Assembly (NCBI GenBank): GCA_029204225.1 | Contig: CM055103.1 | Location: forward strand, 42,305,368-42,369,367 | Direction: 5' to 3' | Source: Diphasiastrum complanatum | Lineage: Eukaryota > Streptophyta > Lycopodiopsida > Lycopodiales > Lycopodiaceae | Length of the DNA: 64,000 nucleotides | Shown: piece after piece, positions 45,116 through 58,412 of the stretch | Layout: each line of letters opens with the position of its first letter | Position numbering within the stretch: the stretch's first letter is position 1 | Position numbers and translations under genes: made by a program | Notes under the pieces: model-generated | Seen by the model: the letters and a program-made list of their open reading frames with translations, nothing else | Database searches by the model: none | Told to the model about the DNA's origin: nothing

Positions 45116-48100
45116 CTATATTGACTTGAACATGGATCTTTGTATTACTCCAAGATTGGCTCTATGCTTGATGAAGGAACTTTCGCTCAAAGGTTTGGTG
45201 AGCATATCAGCAATACAAGATGATGTGTTGATGTGCTCCAAGTAGATTTCCCCTCCAATGGGCTTCTCTCTCACGAAGTGATGTGCAACTTTGATATGCT
45301 TGCTCCTTGCATGGAATATCAGGTTGTTGGCAAGAGCTTGGGCTGAAATGTTGTCACACATGATCATAGGTAGATCCTCTTCCATGATTATCTTTAGCTC
45401 CACTAGTAATCTTTGATCCAAAGCACTTCCTTTATTGTTGTAGTGAGTGCCTTGTACTCAGCTTCACATGATGAGAGTGATATAGTATCTTGCTTTTTGG
45501 AAAGCCAAGATATCAAGTTTCCTCCAAGATATATGACATAAGCACTTGTAGATTTTTGATCCGCTCTCACTTGCAACTGAGTCATGAGAATAACCAACAA
45601 TAGAAAGATCTTCACTTTTATACAATAAACCATAATCAAAAGTTGAAGATATATATCTAAGCACTCTCTTGGCCATTTTCCAATGATAAATAGTAGGATT
45701 TTGCATAGCCTGGCTCAACTTATGAACATTAAAGCTTATGTCAGGTCTAGTTATTGTGAGCCAAATTAAGAAACCTATAAGACTCCTAAAAAGTGTGATG
45801 TCCACGAAGGATCTTTCTTCACCTTTGTTAGGGTATTTTACATTTTGCTCCATAGGAGTTTCTATACTCTTACAATCTAATATATTGAACTTTTTTAACA
45901 TTGAAAGAGCATACTTGGATTGACATACAAAAGCTTTATCTTTAAGAAAGTCAATCTCTAATCCAAGATCTTGCATCTTGAACTCTTTTCCAAGTTCAAT
46001 CTTGGCAACTAACTTGATACAAGTTCCTGTCAGAATGATATCATCAACATAAATAAGAAGGATGACAATATCTTTATCAAAAAACTTGACATATAAGGAA
46101 GGATCATAGTTACTAAGATTAAATCCTAGTGACTCAAGAAAGATGTTAAGTCAAGAATACCATGACCTTGGAGCTTGCTTTAGTCCATATAAACTTTTGA
46201 AGAGCAAGCAAACTTTGTCTTTGTCTTGGATGAACCCAATAGGCTGATCCATATAAATCTCTTCTTCTAGATATCCATTTAGAAATGCATTAGAGACATC
46301 TAATTGAAGAACTTGCCAATTGAAAAAACAAACAACATAAATTATGATTCTAATTGATACCATCTTTGCAACTGGAGCAAAAGTCTCCTCATAATCAAGT
46401 CCATAAACTTGAGCAAAACCTTTAGCACAAAGTCTAGCCTTGTACTTGTTGATTGTGCCATCTTGATTATACTTGACTCGAAAAACCCACTTGCAACCAA
46501 TGGTGTGCTTGTTGGATGGAAGATCCACAAGCTCCCATGTCTTGTTGTCTATCATATTCCTCCTTCATGGCAAGGTACCATTCCTTCGAGTTGGGTAATA
46601 TACATCATTTGGCTCCTCATGTGCAATAAAATAAGCACAATTAGTGGAGCTGATTTCCACTTGCTTGCCTCTATCTTCATAAGTAAGCCTTCTAGGCTCG
46701 AATCTTTCTCTTTGAGATCTCCTTGGTGAAAAGATTCGAGGTGACTCCTCCTCAATTCTCGGCCCCATCTCTCCATGATAGTCTTCAAGGGTGATGATTG
46801 GAGTATCTTTGTGAGAATCTTTGAACTCGGCCCCCTCAAGAATGTATTTTTGATCCTCATGAAATATAACATCCCTACTCTCAATTGTAGTTGAGGTAGA
46901 GGAAACATAGATTCTGTAAGCTTTCTTGTTGGATGCATATCCAACCATGATCCCTTTAATAGACTTAGGATCATCTCTTTTCCTTGTTTCCAAGGGCACA
47001 TGAACAAAAAAGGCACAACCAAAAACTCTAAGGTGATCTACCTTAGGTTTCTTCTTAAACAAGACTTCAAAAGGTGATTTTCCAGCAAGTGCATTGTGAG
47101 GTAATCTATTGCACAAATAGTTTGCACAATTTATAGCTTCACCCCAATATTCAATAGGCAAAGAAGCTTCAACACGAATTGCTTTAGCACATTCACATAA
47201 AGATTTGTTTTTCCTCTCAGCTACTCCATTTTGAGATGGAGAATAGGCACAAGAAAATTCTCTCTTTATTCCTTCACCTTCACAATAATTATGAAACTTG
47301 TTGGAGATATATTCACCTCCTCCATCGCATCTTAAAGCTTTAACTTTGCAAGAAAATTGTTTTTATACATAAGCTTTGAAGATAAGGAAGTGATCAAAAA
47401 CCATAGCCTATGAAGAAGGTAGATACAACCAAGTATATCTAGTAAAGTCATCAATAAAGGTGACAAAACATGTTGCACCACCAATACTTTTAGAAGAGGA
47501 AAAATATACATCCGAGTGTATAAGCTCCAAAGGATGAGTAGTCTTGATAAAAGACTTCTGATATGGCTTTCTATGGGAATTTGCAATAGCACAACCTCAC
47601 AAGGCTTAAAATCTTTGGAAAGATATTTTGGAAGACCAATAGCCTTCACTTTCTTGACCATAGAAGACATAGATTTAAAGTTAGGATGCCCCAACCTTCT
47701 ATGCCACAACTCCTCCTTAGATAACAAAGCAACTTCACAAAGATTTGCATTCTCATAGGAATTCAATTTAAAAAAATTCTACCACATCTAGATCCATCAA
47801 CTAGGATCTCATCATTTTTCTTGATAAAGCAAGTATTGGAATTGAACTGTACATCACAACCATTATCAAGCAACTTTCCCACACTAATCAAGTTCTTTGT
47901 AAGTTTTGGAATGAAAAGAACATTAGAAAGTGCAAGAACTTTTGAAGAAGCAAGTTTCAATGGAATGTTGTCAATTCCTTCTGTAGAGCACTCATGATCA
48001 TTAGCAGTGTAAATAGATCTCTTGAATCCTTTGTAAGGTACAATTGAGTCAAATGACTCCTTTGAGCAGCACAAATGTGAAGAAGCTCCACTATCTATGT

Positions 48101-49051
48101 ACCAAGATCCATCTTTCTTGAAAGGTGATGAAGAAAAATTGGACACCATAAGTGATCCTTCTCCATCACTTGCAACAGAATCTTCTTCAATCTCTTTGGA
48201 GAAATTGGCTTGCTTGAGTGGGTTCTTCTTCTTAAAGCAATTTGAGGCATAGTGCCCCTTCTTGCCATAGAAGAAACACTTCACTTTCTTCTTCTTGGTC
48301 TTTGAAGTAGAGGGATGAGATGAATCATTCTCTTCACCATCTTTTCTCGACCTTTGGTTTTATCTTTGTTGGATGCTTGAGAGAACTGGTTTTTACTCCT
48401 TCCTTTATGCTTGTCTTTGACAAAGAGGGCCTTGTCACTTCCACCATGCTTGAGTTTGTTCATCCTAGACAGTTTATAGCTTTGCCTAGATTCTTCAGAA
48501 ATAAGAATTCCATGGAGAGTTTCTAGAGTAGACAAATCCTCCTTAATGGCAAAAGACTGAACAAGATTATCATAGTCATCTCTTAAGTCATTTAAAATTA
48601 CTTGAACTAGCTCATCTTGGTTAATAATAATACCAACACAGGAAAGCTCTCTGTGTAAATCTTTAACTCTCAGAACATAGTCTGATGCACTTTCTTCACG
48701 TCTTTGAAAACTTTGGAAAATCTGATTTCTAAGAGTGAGTATTCTAGAAGTATTCTTTGCTTCATAGATGGAATTAAGTGCATCCCAAGCTTCTTTGGCT
48801 GTAGTGCAAGATCCTATCTCTCTCAAAAATTTATTAGATACATTCATCTTAATGAAATGTAGAGCCATTCTAGCTCTTGTCCTATACTTAGGAATTTCAG
48901 CCTGTGCTTGAGGCTCCTCCTCAACACCAAGCACAATGTCCATAACATCTTGGAGTATCAAAATAGACTCCATTCTGAACTTCCAAGTTGAGTAATTAGA
49001 AGTATTTAGTCTTTCATTTGCTTCTAGAAGATATCCTCCCAGAGGTGCCAT
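45116..49051 (-). pseudogene. element 3 gag-pol, multiply disrupted
   Basis: Start at 49051 (MAPLGGYLLEANERL). Gag runs to 48281, then a frame change. The knuckle reads CFFYGKKGHYASNC, with Tyr where the second Cys belongs. Protease WYIDSGASSH is near 48090. The integrase zinc region is WHRRLGHPNFK (about 47700). A frameshift near 47600 follows CEV, and the integrase core is only partly legible. The integrase C-terminus and hinge lie at 47161-46565. RT (46555-46151) has QLDVSNAFLNG and a stop. YVDD is near 46040-46051. RNase H is in three overlapping frames down to 45116 (SSCEAEYKAL, NISAQALANN). The same family as the split copy at 4501/13401. Confidence 0.9.
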
Positions 49052-49808
49052 TTAGATGAAGACTTCTTAGTTATTGGACTGCAATATGTTTGAGCTTGTT
49101 CCAATCAGACTTAAAGTTGCTGCTCTCTTTCACTATAGGTATTTTCAAGAATATTCTACCTTCCTATGTGAAACACTTGCAACTGTATTTGAGAAGGATC
49201 TCAAATATTCCACAAGACAAGATTATCTAGATCAAACACACAAAGTGGATTGAGACACTTTGGCTAGTTTGAATCCTACTTTTGGCATGTGTGAAATGCT
49301 TCAAAAGAAAACACTATTGACACTCAGAAGGCTCAAAGGTTGTTCAATTACTTTAGACTTAGTTTTGATCTTCAGTTTCTTGTGCAGGATGCTCAAAACA
49401 ATGGATTCAGGACAAAGCAAAGGTTGAATCAAATCAAAATGTTGTCACTCGGATTTTGGACCTATCCCTATCCTCTTTAAGAGCTTATAACTCTTGATAG
49501 ACACATCAGATTGATCTAGTTTCAATTTCTATGAAAAGTACATATCATAAGCTTTCCATCAAGCTATAAGACCACTATCTTTGGGTCTACAAGCAAGGAG
49601 ATAGAAGGGACTGAAAATATCTGATTTTTACACGTGCGGAATTCCAGAATTCTGTACTACCACTTTTCAGGTCTGAAAATTCAGTTCCAATTCGATTTAA
49701 TCCAAATACACTTCAGAAAGGTGAGAAAAAGTGCAAAACTATTTTTTTGCTTGAATTAGCTCTCAATTTCTTGTACAATCATAGATGTTAGCATGCAAAG
49801 CTCAATTT
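49052..49808 (-). other. element 3 untranslated leader
   Basis: About 760 bp, no coding signal. Its central part matches window positions 1-330 in reverse complement. Confidence 0.75.
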
Positions 49809-49821
49809 GGCTCTGATACCA
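49809..49821 (-). other. primer binding site of element 3 (initiator Met tRNA)
   Basis: On the minus strand TGGTATCAGAGCC, abutting the LTR at 49822. Confidence 0.9.
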
Positions 49822-50610
49822 TGACAAAAATTTCCAGAATTCACACGTGTGGGGAATGTCCACAAGTATGATTGATCTAATTAAGCTTTATGATTAGCAC
49901 AATAACCTGATTCTAGACTGATTAACAAGATCTAGTTCAGAAGATATGGCTTAACCACAATCTAGCATGCTAAGCTTCAGAGAATGATAGCAATGAATCA
50001 TAAATGAGCAAAAGTACAAGATATCAATGTTTTAGCATTAGCCTCGACACGAGTTAGAGAGAGAAAGATGTGAAGAATTGAAAAAGATTATCTATGTTAG
50101 ATATAGGCGTCTTATGTTTTTTATATCAAGCATCTAGGTGTAGGATGTTGATTGGACCAAATTTGGCATAGATGGCAAATTACCCATTTCCACTTGTAAT
50201 GCCACTATTTAGCCAAAATAGAGTAAGAGGCTAAACTCGTGCCAATTAGAGTGTAGACAAGTGTAATACTTTTGTTTGATGAAATTTAAGAGGTCCAATA
50301 GGAATTAGAGGTGGAACCTTGAGGGGCCCAATAGAATTTGAGATTTGCTTGAAAATGGTCCAATAGAATTTAGAGGTGAATGGATCAATGGTCCAATAGG
50401 ATTAAGAGGTGGCAAAAGTGTGGTCCAATCACATTTGAGCATTGTGGTAGCTCGTGGATCTACTAGTATCATTGTACTTCTCATTTGGATCTAATTGATT
50501 AAGAGATTGAGTGGATTTTGAGTGTAAGTGATTTTCTAGCTTTCTCTCTCAAATGGTACAATATTTGTAGCAATCCTAAAGTCAAGGTGGATTATTTTTC
50601 CATTTCAACA
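49822..50610 (-). repeat. element 3 5' LTR (mosaic)
   Basis: 789 bp. The ends match 44326-45098, but about 50070-50545 is unrelated to the partner LTR and contains several 'ggtccaatagaat'-type short repeats (50289-50400). Total length is almost preserved, which suggests replacement rather than simple insertion. Confidence 0.8.
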
Positions 50611-52283
50611 ACTATATCAGATACTCAGATTGGCTACGTAACTGAACCCAAAACTTCGAAAGAAGTTTGGGACATCTTGAGCTCAATATATGATGTGAGA
50701 GACGTAACTACCAAGTTACATCTTTGAAGGAAATTTTTCACACTCGAGTTGTCAAATAATGATTCTCTTCAGAATTATATTAACCAGTTTAAGAATCTCT
50801 TGCAACCAAATGGCCGCTATCGGAGACGATCAAGACACAATTATGACATTGCTTTCAAGCCTACCCTCTACATATGAGAACTGGGTGATGATCATCACGA
50901 CACACTCAGATTTAACTATTACTCGAGTTATCACTATGTTGTTGCAAGCAGATAATCGAAGAAGTCAAGACACTCCATCTACCTCTCCATCTCATGCTCT
51001 ATATGTCAACAAGGGCTCGAAATGACAGAAGTAGAAAAGCTCCATGTAGTCTGTATCGAATCAGAGACCGACTCAAAGTCAAGAACAATTATTGAATTTA
51101 CATTCGTCAAAGAAGAAGATGTTTTACAGGTATTGCAGGCGCAATAACCATGAGATCCAAAAAATGTCGAATTCTCAAAGCGAAGAATGCAGCCAAGCAA
51201 CTTGATCAACAAGCAAATACAGTTACAACATCTCCTGAAGTCGAAATGGACGAAGGCGCTTTTATGGTCAAAGACAAAAACACGAATTCGGATGATTCGT
51301 GCTTTCTAAATTCTGGAGCCACTCAACATATGACCAATTATCGTGATATTTTTCATTCCTATATGCCTTACAACACAAGAAGTATGTTCATCTTGGTGAT
51401 GATAGCACTCACACTATCAAAGATGAAGGCACTGTAAGATTAAGGTTCCAACATGATCAATTCAAACTACTACCAAAAGTTTTGTATGTCCTAAACTCTC
51501 TACAAATCTGTTATCAGTAAGTAGAATTATAGACTTAGATCATAAGGTGGAGTTTGAGTATGATCAATGCAGAATTATCGATAGGAGTAATAAGATCCTT
51601 GCACTCGGCAAGAGGCATGGATACTTATACAGATTGGCACATTGTTATTTAGATTCTAGTCAAGCCTTGAAAACCTCTGTTCTTGTCAATAAAGCATTTT
51701 TATGACATCATCACTTAGGACACTTGAATTATGCATCTATTTTGAACATGTCCAGACAATCCTTAGCACTTGATCTCAACTATCTTTCTGACAAAGTCGA
51801 TCTCCCTATCTGTCATAGCTGCATCCTTGGAAAATAGACTAGGATTTCTTTTAGATCAAGTCATATGCATGCAGCAAAAGTTCTGTTAGATGTTGTTCAT
51901 TCAGATGCATGTGGACCTATGCAAACTCCTTCATTGCTAGATGCAAAGTACTTTATTACTTTTATTGACGAATTTTCCAAAAGAACAATTGTTTACTTCA
52001 TTAAGCAGAAATCAGAGGCTTTCATCAAGTTCAGACAATTCAAAGAGCATGTCGAAAATCAAACTGACAAACGAATCAAAGCACTAAGGTCCGATAATGG
52101 GGGAGAATACATCTCCACCAAATTCAAGGAGTAATGCCTTAACAATGACATTGAGCAACAATACATTACCTCCTATTCACCTCAACCAAATGGTCTTGCT
52201 GAAAGAAAGAACAAAACTTTAGTCGAATCCGCAAAGTGCATGTTATCACACGCGTCACTTCTGAAGTTCTTCTAGGCTGAAGC
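50611..52283 (+). pseudogene. copia H gag, protease and integrase, middle part
   Basis: Plus strand. The gag continuation has SKEVWDILSSIYDV and ENWVMIITTHSDLTITRV. Protease reads CFLNSGATQHMT (about 51300-51335), with Asn in place of the catalytic Asp. The integrase zinc region is degenerate (near 51700). The integrase core has VHSDACGPM (51891), RSDNGGEY (about 52090) and NGLAERKNKT (52189). Numerous stops and shifts. It ends at 52283 within the FWAEA-like motif, where element 2 is inserted. Confidence 0.88.
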
Positions 52284-52956
52284 TGTAAAAATTACAGCAA
52301 ATAAGAATCCTAAAACACTTGAAATGATGAGGGAAACAATAGATTATGATTTCATAAGATTAGCACAAGTTGAACCATCAAAATCCATCAAAAATCTATG
52401 CTTGAACCTCACTAAATGGCCCAAATCCTTGAAGAAGGCTTCACACGTGTGAAAGCATCCCACAGTCTGAGTACTGTACACCAGACCTACATTCAATCCT
52501 ATAATCATTAGTAATCACAAGTACTCAAACAATTATGAACATAGAGAGCAATTGCACCATTATGAGAGAAAAAACATGAAATTGCGATTTTGGTGAGATA
52601 TCATCACGTATATATACATGATCCCTAATGCTAATTTTGGTGGATCTTTCATCCCTAAACTTATCCCTAATTCTAATTTTGGTGGATCTTTCATCCCATA
52701 CCAAGTTAGGGTTGGAATCTTGGAGATCCCTCAACAATGCAAAAATTACCAAAAATAGCTCCTATTTTTTCTCCCTTGTATCTAAGCATAATTTGGACTC
52801 ATTCCAAAGGTTCTAACACTTAGGTCTACTTAAGAACATCCTTATGAATGGAATTCTATGCTATTTGGCACGTGTGACAAGCCACATCATGACCATCTAA
52901 CTATTTACAAGTCATATGACCAAAACTAGTCAAGCTAGAATTGTGAATTTTTAACA
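52284..52956 (-). repeat. element 2 3' LTR, rearranged
   Basis: 673 bp. Relative to the partner it has a tandem duplication of the 'taattttggtggatctttca' segment (about 52626-52693) and several short deletions (near 52456, 52585 and 52620). It keeps the TTCACACGTGTGAA palindrome at 52440-52453. Confidence 0.9.
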
Positions 52957-52965
52957 CTCCTCCTC
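52957..52965 (-). other. polypurine tract of element 2
   Basis: On the minus strand GAGGAGGAG, abutting the 3' LTR, as in element 1. Confidence 0.8.
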
Positions 52966-52970
52966 ACTAT

Positions 52971-55900
52971 CTAGCTTGGTTCAATCATTGCTTTACTAAT
53001 CACTCCAAGTGATGATCTGAAATTCATAAAAGGTGTCTTTTGAAGTGGTTTAGTAAGTAGATCAGCTACACATTCATTGCTTGGAACATGCTCCAAAGCA
53101 ATCTCCTTGGCTTGCACCATTTCTCTCACAAAGTGATGGCATATCTCAATGTGCTTAGATCTTGCATGGAAGATTGGGTTAGATGCAAGGTGTTGGGCTG
53201 ATATATTGTCATTGTAGATGATTGGTGCCTCCTCTGAATCCATGATCTTTAGTTCCACCAATAATCTCTTGATCCAAAGTACCTCCTTTGTAGTGGTTGT
53301 CAAAGCTTTGTACTCGGCCTCGGTTGAAGATAGAGATATAGTTTCTTGCTTTTTTGAAAGCCATGAAACCACACCTTCTCCTATGAAAGTTGAATAGGCA
53401 CTTGTTGATTTCCTATCCCTCTTGTCCCCTGCAAAATCTGAATCACTAAATGCATGAAGGTTAATCACATCTCCTCTATATAGAATCCCAAAATCCAATG
53501 TACCTGAGATGTATCTTAGAATCCTCTTAGCCTTTTTCCAATGGATATTCAATGGCTTTTGCATGGATTGGCTCAACCTACATACACTAAAGCTAAGATC
53601 TGGTCTAGTTATAGTGATCCACATTAAGGAACCTATAAGTTGCCTAAACAAAGTGATGTCCATGAAGGATCTTTCATCATCTTCATTTGGCACTTTTACA
53701 TCTTGCTCCATTGGTGTGTCAACACTTTTGCATACTTCCATCTTAAACTTCTTCAAAAGACTTCGAGCATAGTTTACTTGACTTATAAAGATAAAATCAG
53801 ACCCTCTAAGTACTTCTATGCCTTAGATGAAGTGAAGACACCCTAGATCTACCATCTTGAACTCTAAGGATAGATCTATCTTGATTTTTTCAATACCATC
53901 AACACTATTTCCACTAATGATGATGTCATCTACATAAATGAGTAAAAGTACAACCAACATCATCAAACTTAATGTAAAGAGTGGGATCATATTCACTTTG
54001 AACAAAAGAAAGTGAAATAAGATAGCAATGTAGTCTTGAATTCCAAGATCTCGAGGCTTTCTTCAAGCCATAGATGCTTCTTTGGAGATGGCATACTTTG
54101 TTCTCCATTCCATGCTTGATGAACCCTTGTGGCTGCTCCATATAGATATCCTCTTCCAAAAAACCATTCAAGAAAGCATTAGAGACATCCATTTGACATA
54201 GAATCCATCCAAAATGTGATGCAAGTGCAATGATTAGTCTTATTGTGACCATCTTGGCCACGGGTGCAAAAGTTTTCTCATAGTCTATCCCTCTCTCTTG
54301 AGCATAACCTTTTGCAACTAATCTTGCTTTATGTTTGTTAACACTCCCATTTGCATTCAACTTAAGCTTGAAGACCCACTTGCATCCTATTACATTCCTT
54401 TGAGGTCTCTCAACAAGCAACCAAGTTTCATTCTCAATCAAGGCATCATACTCATCCAACATAGCTTTATACCATTCTTTGGAGTTCAATGCATCTTCAA
54501 CATTAGACGGTTCTTCAAAACTAGATAAAGCATAAGAAGTGGATGAGATACCCTCAACTTGCTATCCTTTGCCTTGATATGTGAGCCTTGATGGCTCCAC
54601 TTTTGCCCTTGAAGATCTCCTTGGTGTGATAGGTGGGTTTGGTGCTTGCTCCTCCATGAGCTCCTCCTCAAAACCAAGATCTTGCTCCTCGGCCATCTTC
54701 TTCTTGATTGTTGGAGCACTTGAGCCTTCTTCAAGCATATGCATATGATGTTCATCAAATATGACATCCCTTGAAACAACAAATTTGTTCAAGGATGGGA
54801 GATAGACTTTGTAGCCCTTGCTTGAGCTTGCATATCCAAGCATGATCCCTCTTGTGGAAGATGGATCCTCCTTGGTTCTTGTTTCCAATGGCACATGCAC
54901 ATAACATATACACCCAAAAACTTTCAAGTGATTAAGATTGGGTTTCTTTCCATACAACATCTCATAAGGAGTTTTGCCTTCAATTGCTTTGCAAGACACC
55001 CTATTCATCAAGTAGTTTGCACATACAAGAGACTCACCCCAAAAGGATTTGGGCAAACAAGCATCTAATCTTAAAGCCTTAGAACATTCACATAATGTTC
55101 TATTCCTTCTTTCAGCAACTCCATTTTGTTGAGGAGTGTAAGGACAAGAAGTCTCTTTCTTGATCCCTTCCTCCTCACAAAAGGCCTTGAACTCATTGGA
55201 GATGAATTCTCCAGCATTGTCACTTCTAAGAATCTTGATGCTATGATTATGATGCTTTTCCACAAACAACTTGAACTTTACAAAAGTATCAAATACTTGA
55301 GACTTGAAGGAAAGTAAGAACACCCAACAATATCTTGAGTAGTCATCAATGAAGGTTAAAAACATGGATGAACCTTCATTAGATTTGGTGCTAGCAATGT
55401 GCACATCCGAGTGTATGAGTTCAAGAGGATGAGATGACTTTGTGATGGAGTTAGGAAACACCTTCTTATGTGCCTTGGATAAGGCACAAGCTTCACAAAC
55501 CTTGTCTTCCTTCCCAATAGACCTTGGTAGGCCTAAAGCATACTCCTCCTTGATCATAGCCTCCATGGAACCCGAGTTGACATGTCCAAGTCTTTTGTGC
55601 CATAAAGTGAAGGTAGATATTTTGCTCTTCTCGGCCAACATGACAACATTAGTATCCACAAATGCATCCAGCTTATAAAGTTTGCCAAGTCTAGTGCCCT
55701 TAGCCACTATCTTACCCTTCTTCTTGATGAAACATTCATTTGAAGCAAAGTCAACATTGAAACCATTGTCTACCATTTGGCCAACACTTAGTAGATTCTT
55801 TGTTATTGTAGGAATGTACAAAACACCTTCTATGTTGATCTTTTTGGAAGATCCTAAGCAAAGGGGAATGCTACCAACTCCTTCAATCTTATAAGCTTCA

Positions 55901-56937
55901 TCATTTGCTGTATAGATAGACTTTATAGGTCCATCATAAGATAAGAGAGAAGAGAAAAACTCCCTTTTACTAGTCATGTGTGAACTAGCACCCGAGTCAA
56001 TCCACCAAGGATCTTCTCCTTTGAAGCTTGTTGAAGAAAATATGGACATCATGAGAGAGTCCTCATGTGAACTCTCCTCCTCCTCCTCTTTGCTCATGTT
56101 GGCTTGGCTTTGATCTTGCTTCCTCTTGAAGCATTCCGAGGCATAATGCCCCATCTTGCTACAATAGTAGCACTTCACCTTTGATTTGTCCTTCTTGACT
56201 TTGGTGGTTGATGGAGATGCCTTTGGGGGTCCTTCTTGATCCTCAAGCTTTGTATACTTCTTGAATGTTGATCCTTTGCCTTTGGACTTGCCTTTGCCTT
56301 TGGTGAAGAGAGCTTGGTCATCTCCACCTTGGATGGAAAGCCTATCCATCCTCTCTTGCATTTGGCTCCTTCTTGATTCCTCGGCCATGAGTGTGCCTTG
56401 GAGTTCTTCAAGTATGGGTAGCTTACCCATAATTGCATATCCCTGAACCAAATTGTCAAATTCAAAGCTTAGTCCATTCAATATGAGTTGAACAAGCTCT
56501 TCATCCTTGATAGGGTCACCTATAAAGGCTAGCTCTTTGTTCAATTCCTTTACTCTTAGGACAAAAGTATGCGCACTCTCTCCTTTCTTTTGATAGCTTC
56601 TATAGATTTGATTCTTCAAAGCTAACATTCTAGTTTGGTTCTTGGATTCATAGACCTTTTTCAAAGTCTCCCAAGCATCTTGAGCTGAAGTGCAATCTCC
56701 TACCTCTCTTAAGAGTTCATTTGCAACATTCGTTTTTATGCAATGTAGTGCAACATTGCACCTCTTGATGTATTTGGCTTTTTCTTGAGGATGAATAGGT
56801 TCACCCTCCTTACCATTTACAATTTCCATCAGATTTTGCATGATCATGATAGATTCCATTCTAACTTTCCATATGGAATAGTTAGTTTTGTTGAGCCTTT
56901 CATTAGTATCCAAAAGATATGCATTTATAGATGCCAT
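52971..56937 (-). pseudogene. element 2 copia polyprotein, three lesions
   Basis: Start at 56937 (MASINAYLLD). The frame is open for 791 codons (gag, CCHC, protease WWIDSGASSH, integrase with NGVAERRNRT) to a TAG at 54562-54564, where element 1 has Gln792. RT resumes in the same frame; a 2-base loss near 53951 at the YVDD region shifts it. A stop near 53823 lies in the HFILGIE motif. RNase H is open from 53756 to 52971. Apart from these it closely tracks element 1, so lesions are recent. Confidence 0.93.
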
Positions 56938-57717
56938 CTAGTCTCCTAATCAAGGACTTGACACAAATGAAGGTTACTTATATTGATTTGATTGAAGGTC
57001 TACCTTATCCCACTTCTTAGGGACCTGAAAAGATCAGTAATAGACTTCCTATAAAGATCTAAGAATGATCTCTAACAAAATCAAATCATAGAATACTAGA
57101 AACAATGCACTTGCTTGATTGAAGTAGACAATACTAGTAGAATTGCCCCTCTTTCTATAAAGAACATTAAAGCTTCCAAATGATCTGATCAAGAGTGAAT
57201 TTCAGAAACCTAATATACTTCCAAAATCACTTGTAAAAGATCTAAATGGAACTTAATGGGGATGCAACACAATCTACTATCCAATCACAAGCAAAAAATG
57301 ATCAAAATTGATGAAAAATTGATCTAATTTGGTGCATAAGTCAAGCAATGGTTGGACTGAACCTAAATCACTTTAGGAGGTGTCTACTACACCTTATAAC
57401 AGCCTTTAAGAGTCCCCAAAACTCTGATCTTCCCTCTCCTTGAATGCTAGAAAGCCTCCTCTATGAAATCACCTCCAAAACTTGCTTAGAAATCAATGCT
57501 TGGAGCAAGCAAAACTTGCTAAATTCAACTTTGCCTCTGGTTTTAGACACCTAAACACCTGCAAATGAAGTCACACAACACCAATCTCCAATGTATTTGA
57601 CTCACTTTGAGTTCTAGAATCAATACTAGATGCTAAGATCCAATCTACACAAGATTTAGATCAAAAATTGTGATCAAATTGAATGAAAACCAAGGATTTA
57701 GCTCATTTCAGCCTTTA

Positions 57718-57730
57718 GGCTCTGATACCA
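57718..57730 (-). other. primer binding site of element 2 (initiator Met tRNA)
   Basis: On the minus strand TGGTATCAGAGCC, abutting the 5' LTR. Confidence 0.9.
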
Positions 57731-58412
57731 TGTAAAAATTACAGCAAATAAGGATCGTAAAACACTTGAAATGATGAGGGAAACAATATATTATGATTTC
57801 ATAAGATTAGCACAAGTTGAACCATCAAAATCCATCAAAAATCTATGCTTGAACCTCACTAAATGGCCCAAATCCTTGAAGAAGGCTTCACACGTGTGAA
57901 AGTACGGCCTCCCACAGTCTGAGTACTGTACACCAGACCTACATTCAATCCTATAATCATTAGTAATCACAAGTACTCAAACAATTATGAACATAGAGAG
58001 CAATTGCACCATTATGAGAGAAAAAACATGAAATTGCTTGATTGATTTTGGTGAGATATCATCACCTATATATACATGATCCATCACGGTTTTGGGCAGG
58101 TATGAGTAGCCCTAAACCTATCCCTAATGCTAATTTTGGTGGATCTTTCATCCCTACCAAGTTAGGGTTGGAATCTTGGAGATCCCTCAACAATGCAAAA
58201 ATTACCAAAAATAGCTCCTATTTTTTCTCCCTTGTATCTAAGCATAATTTGGACTCATTCCAAAGGTTCTAACACTTAGGTCTACTTAAGAACATCCTTA
58301 TGAATGGAATTCTATGCTATTTGGCACGTGTGACAAGCCACATCATGACCATCTAACTATTTACAAGTCATATGACCAAAACTAGTCAAGCTAGAATTGT
58401 GAATTTTTAACA
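57731..58412 (-). repeat. element 2 5' LTR
   Basis: 682 bp, the same length as both LTRs of element 1, with the palindrome at 57887-57900 and the minus-strand TATATATAG box near 58070. Confidence 0.93.

Larger units (their letters stand above)
44326..50610 (-). mobile_element. element 3: decayed Ty1/copia in the gag of H
   Basis: A 6285-bp minus-strand element. LTRs are 44326-45098 and 49822-50610, both with TGACAAAAATTTCC at one end and ...CCATTTCAACA at the other. The primer site abuts the 5' LTR and there is a polypurine tract. Host flanks AATAT (44321-44325) and ACTAT (50611-50615) fit a 5-bp duplication with one later change. Gag to RNase H are all present but broken in many places. The LTRs disagree through their middle third, so the element is old or one LTR was altered by recombination. 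Confidence 0.9.
52284..58412 (-). mobile_element. element 2: decayed sister of element 1, in the integrase of H
   Basis: A 6129-bp minus-strand element with LTRs 52284-52956 and 57731-58412 and perfect GAAGC target duplications (52279-52283 and 58413-58417). The host integrase reading resumes after it. Internal sequence is nearly identical to element 1, but the polyprotein carries at least one premature stop, one small deletion and another stop. It shares variants between its own LTRs that element 1 lacks (for example 'tacttaag'), so it is a separate insertion rather than a duplicate of the element 1 locus. Confidence 0.95.
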
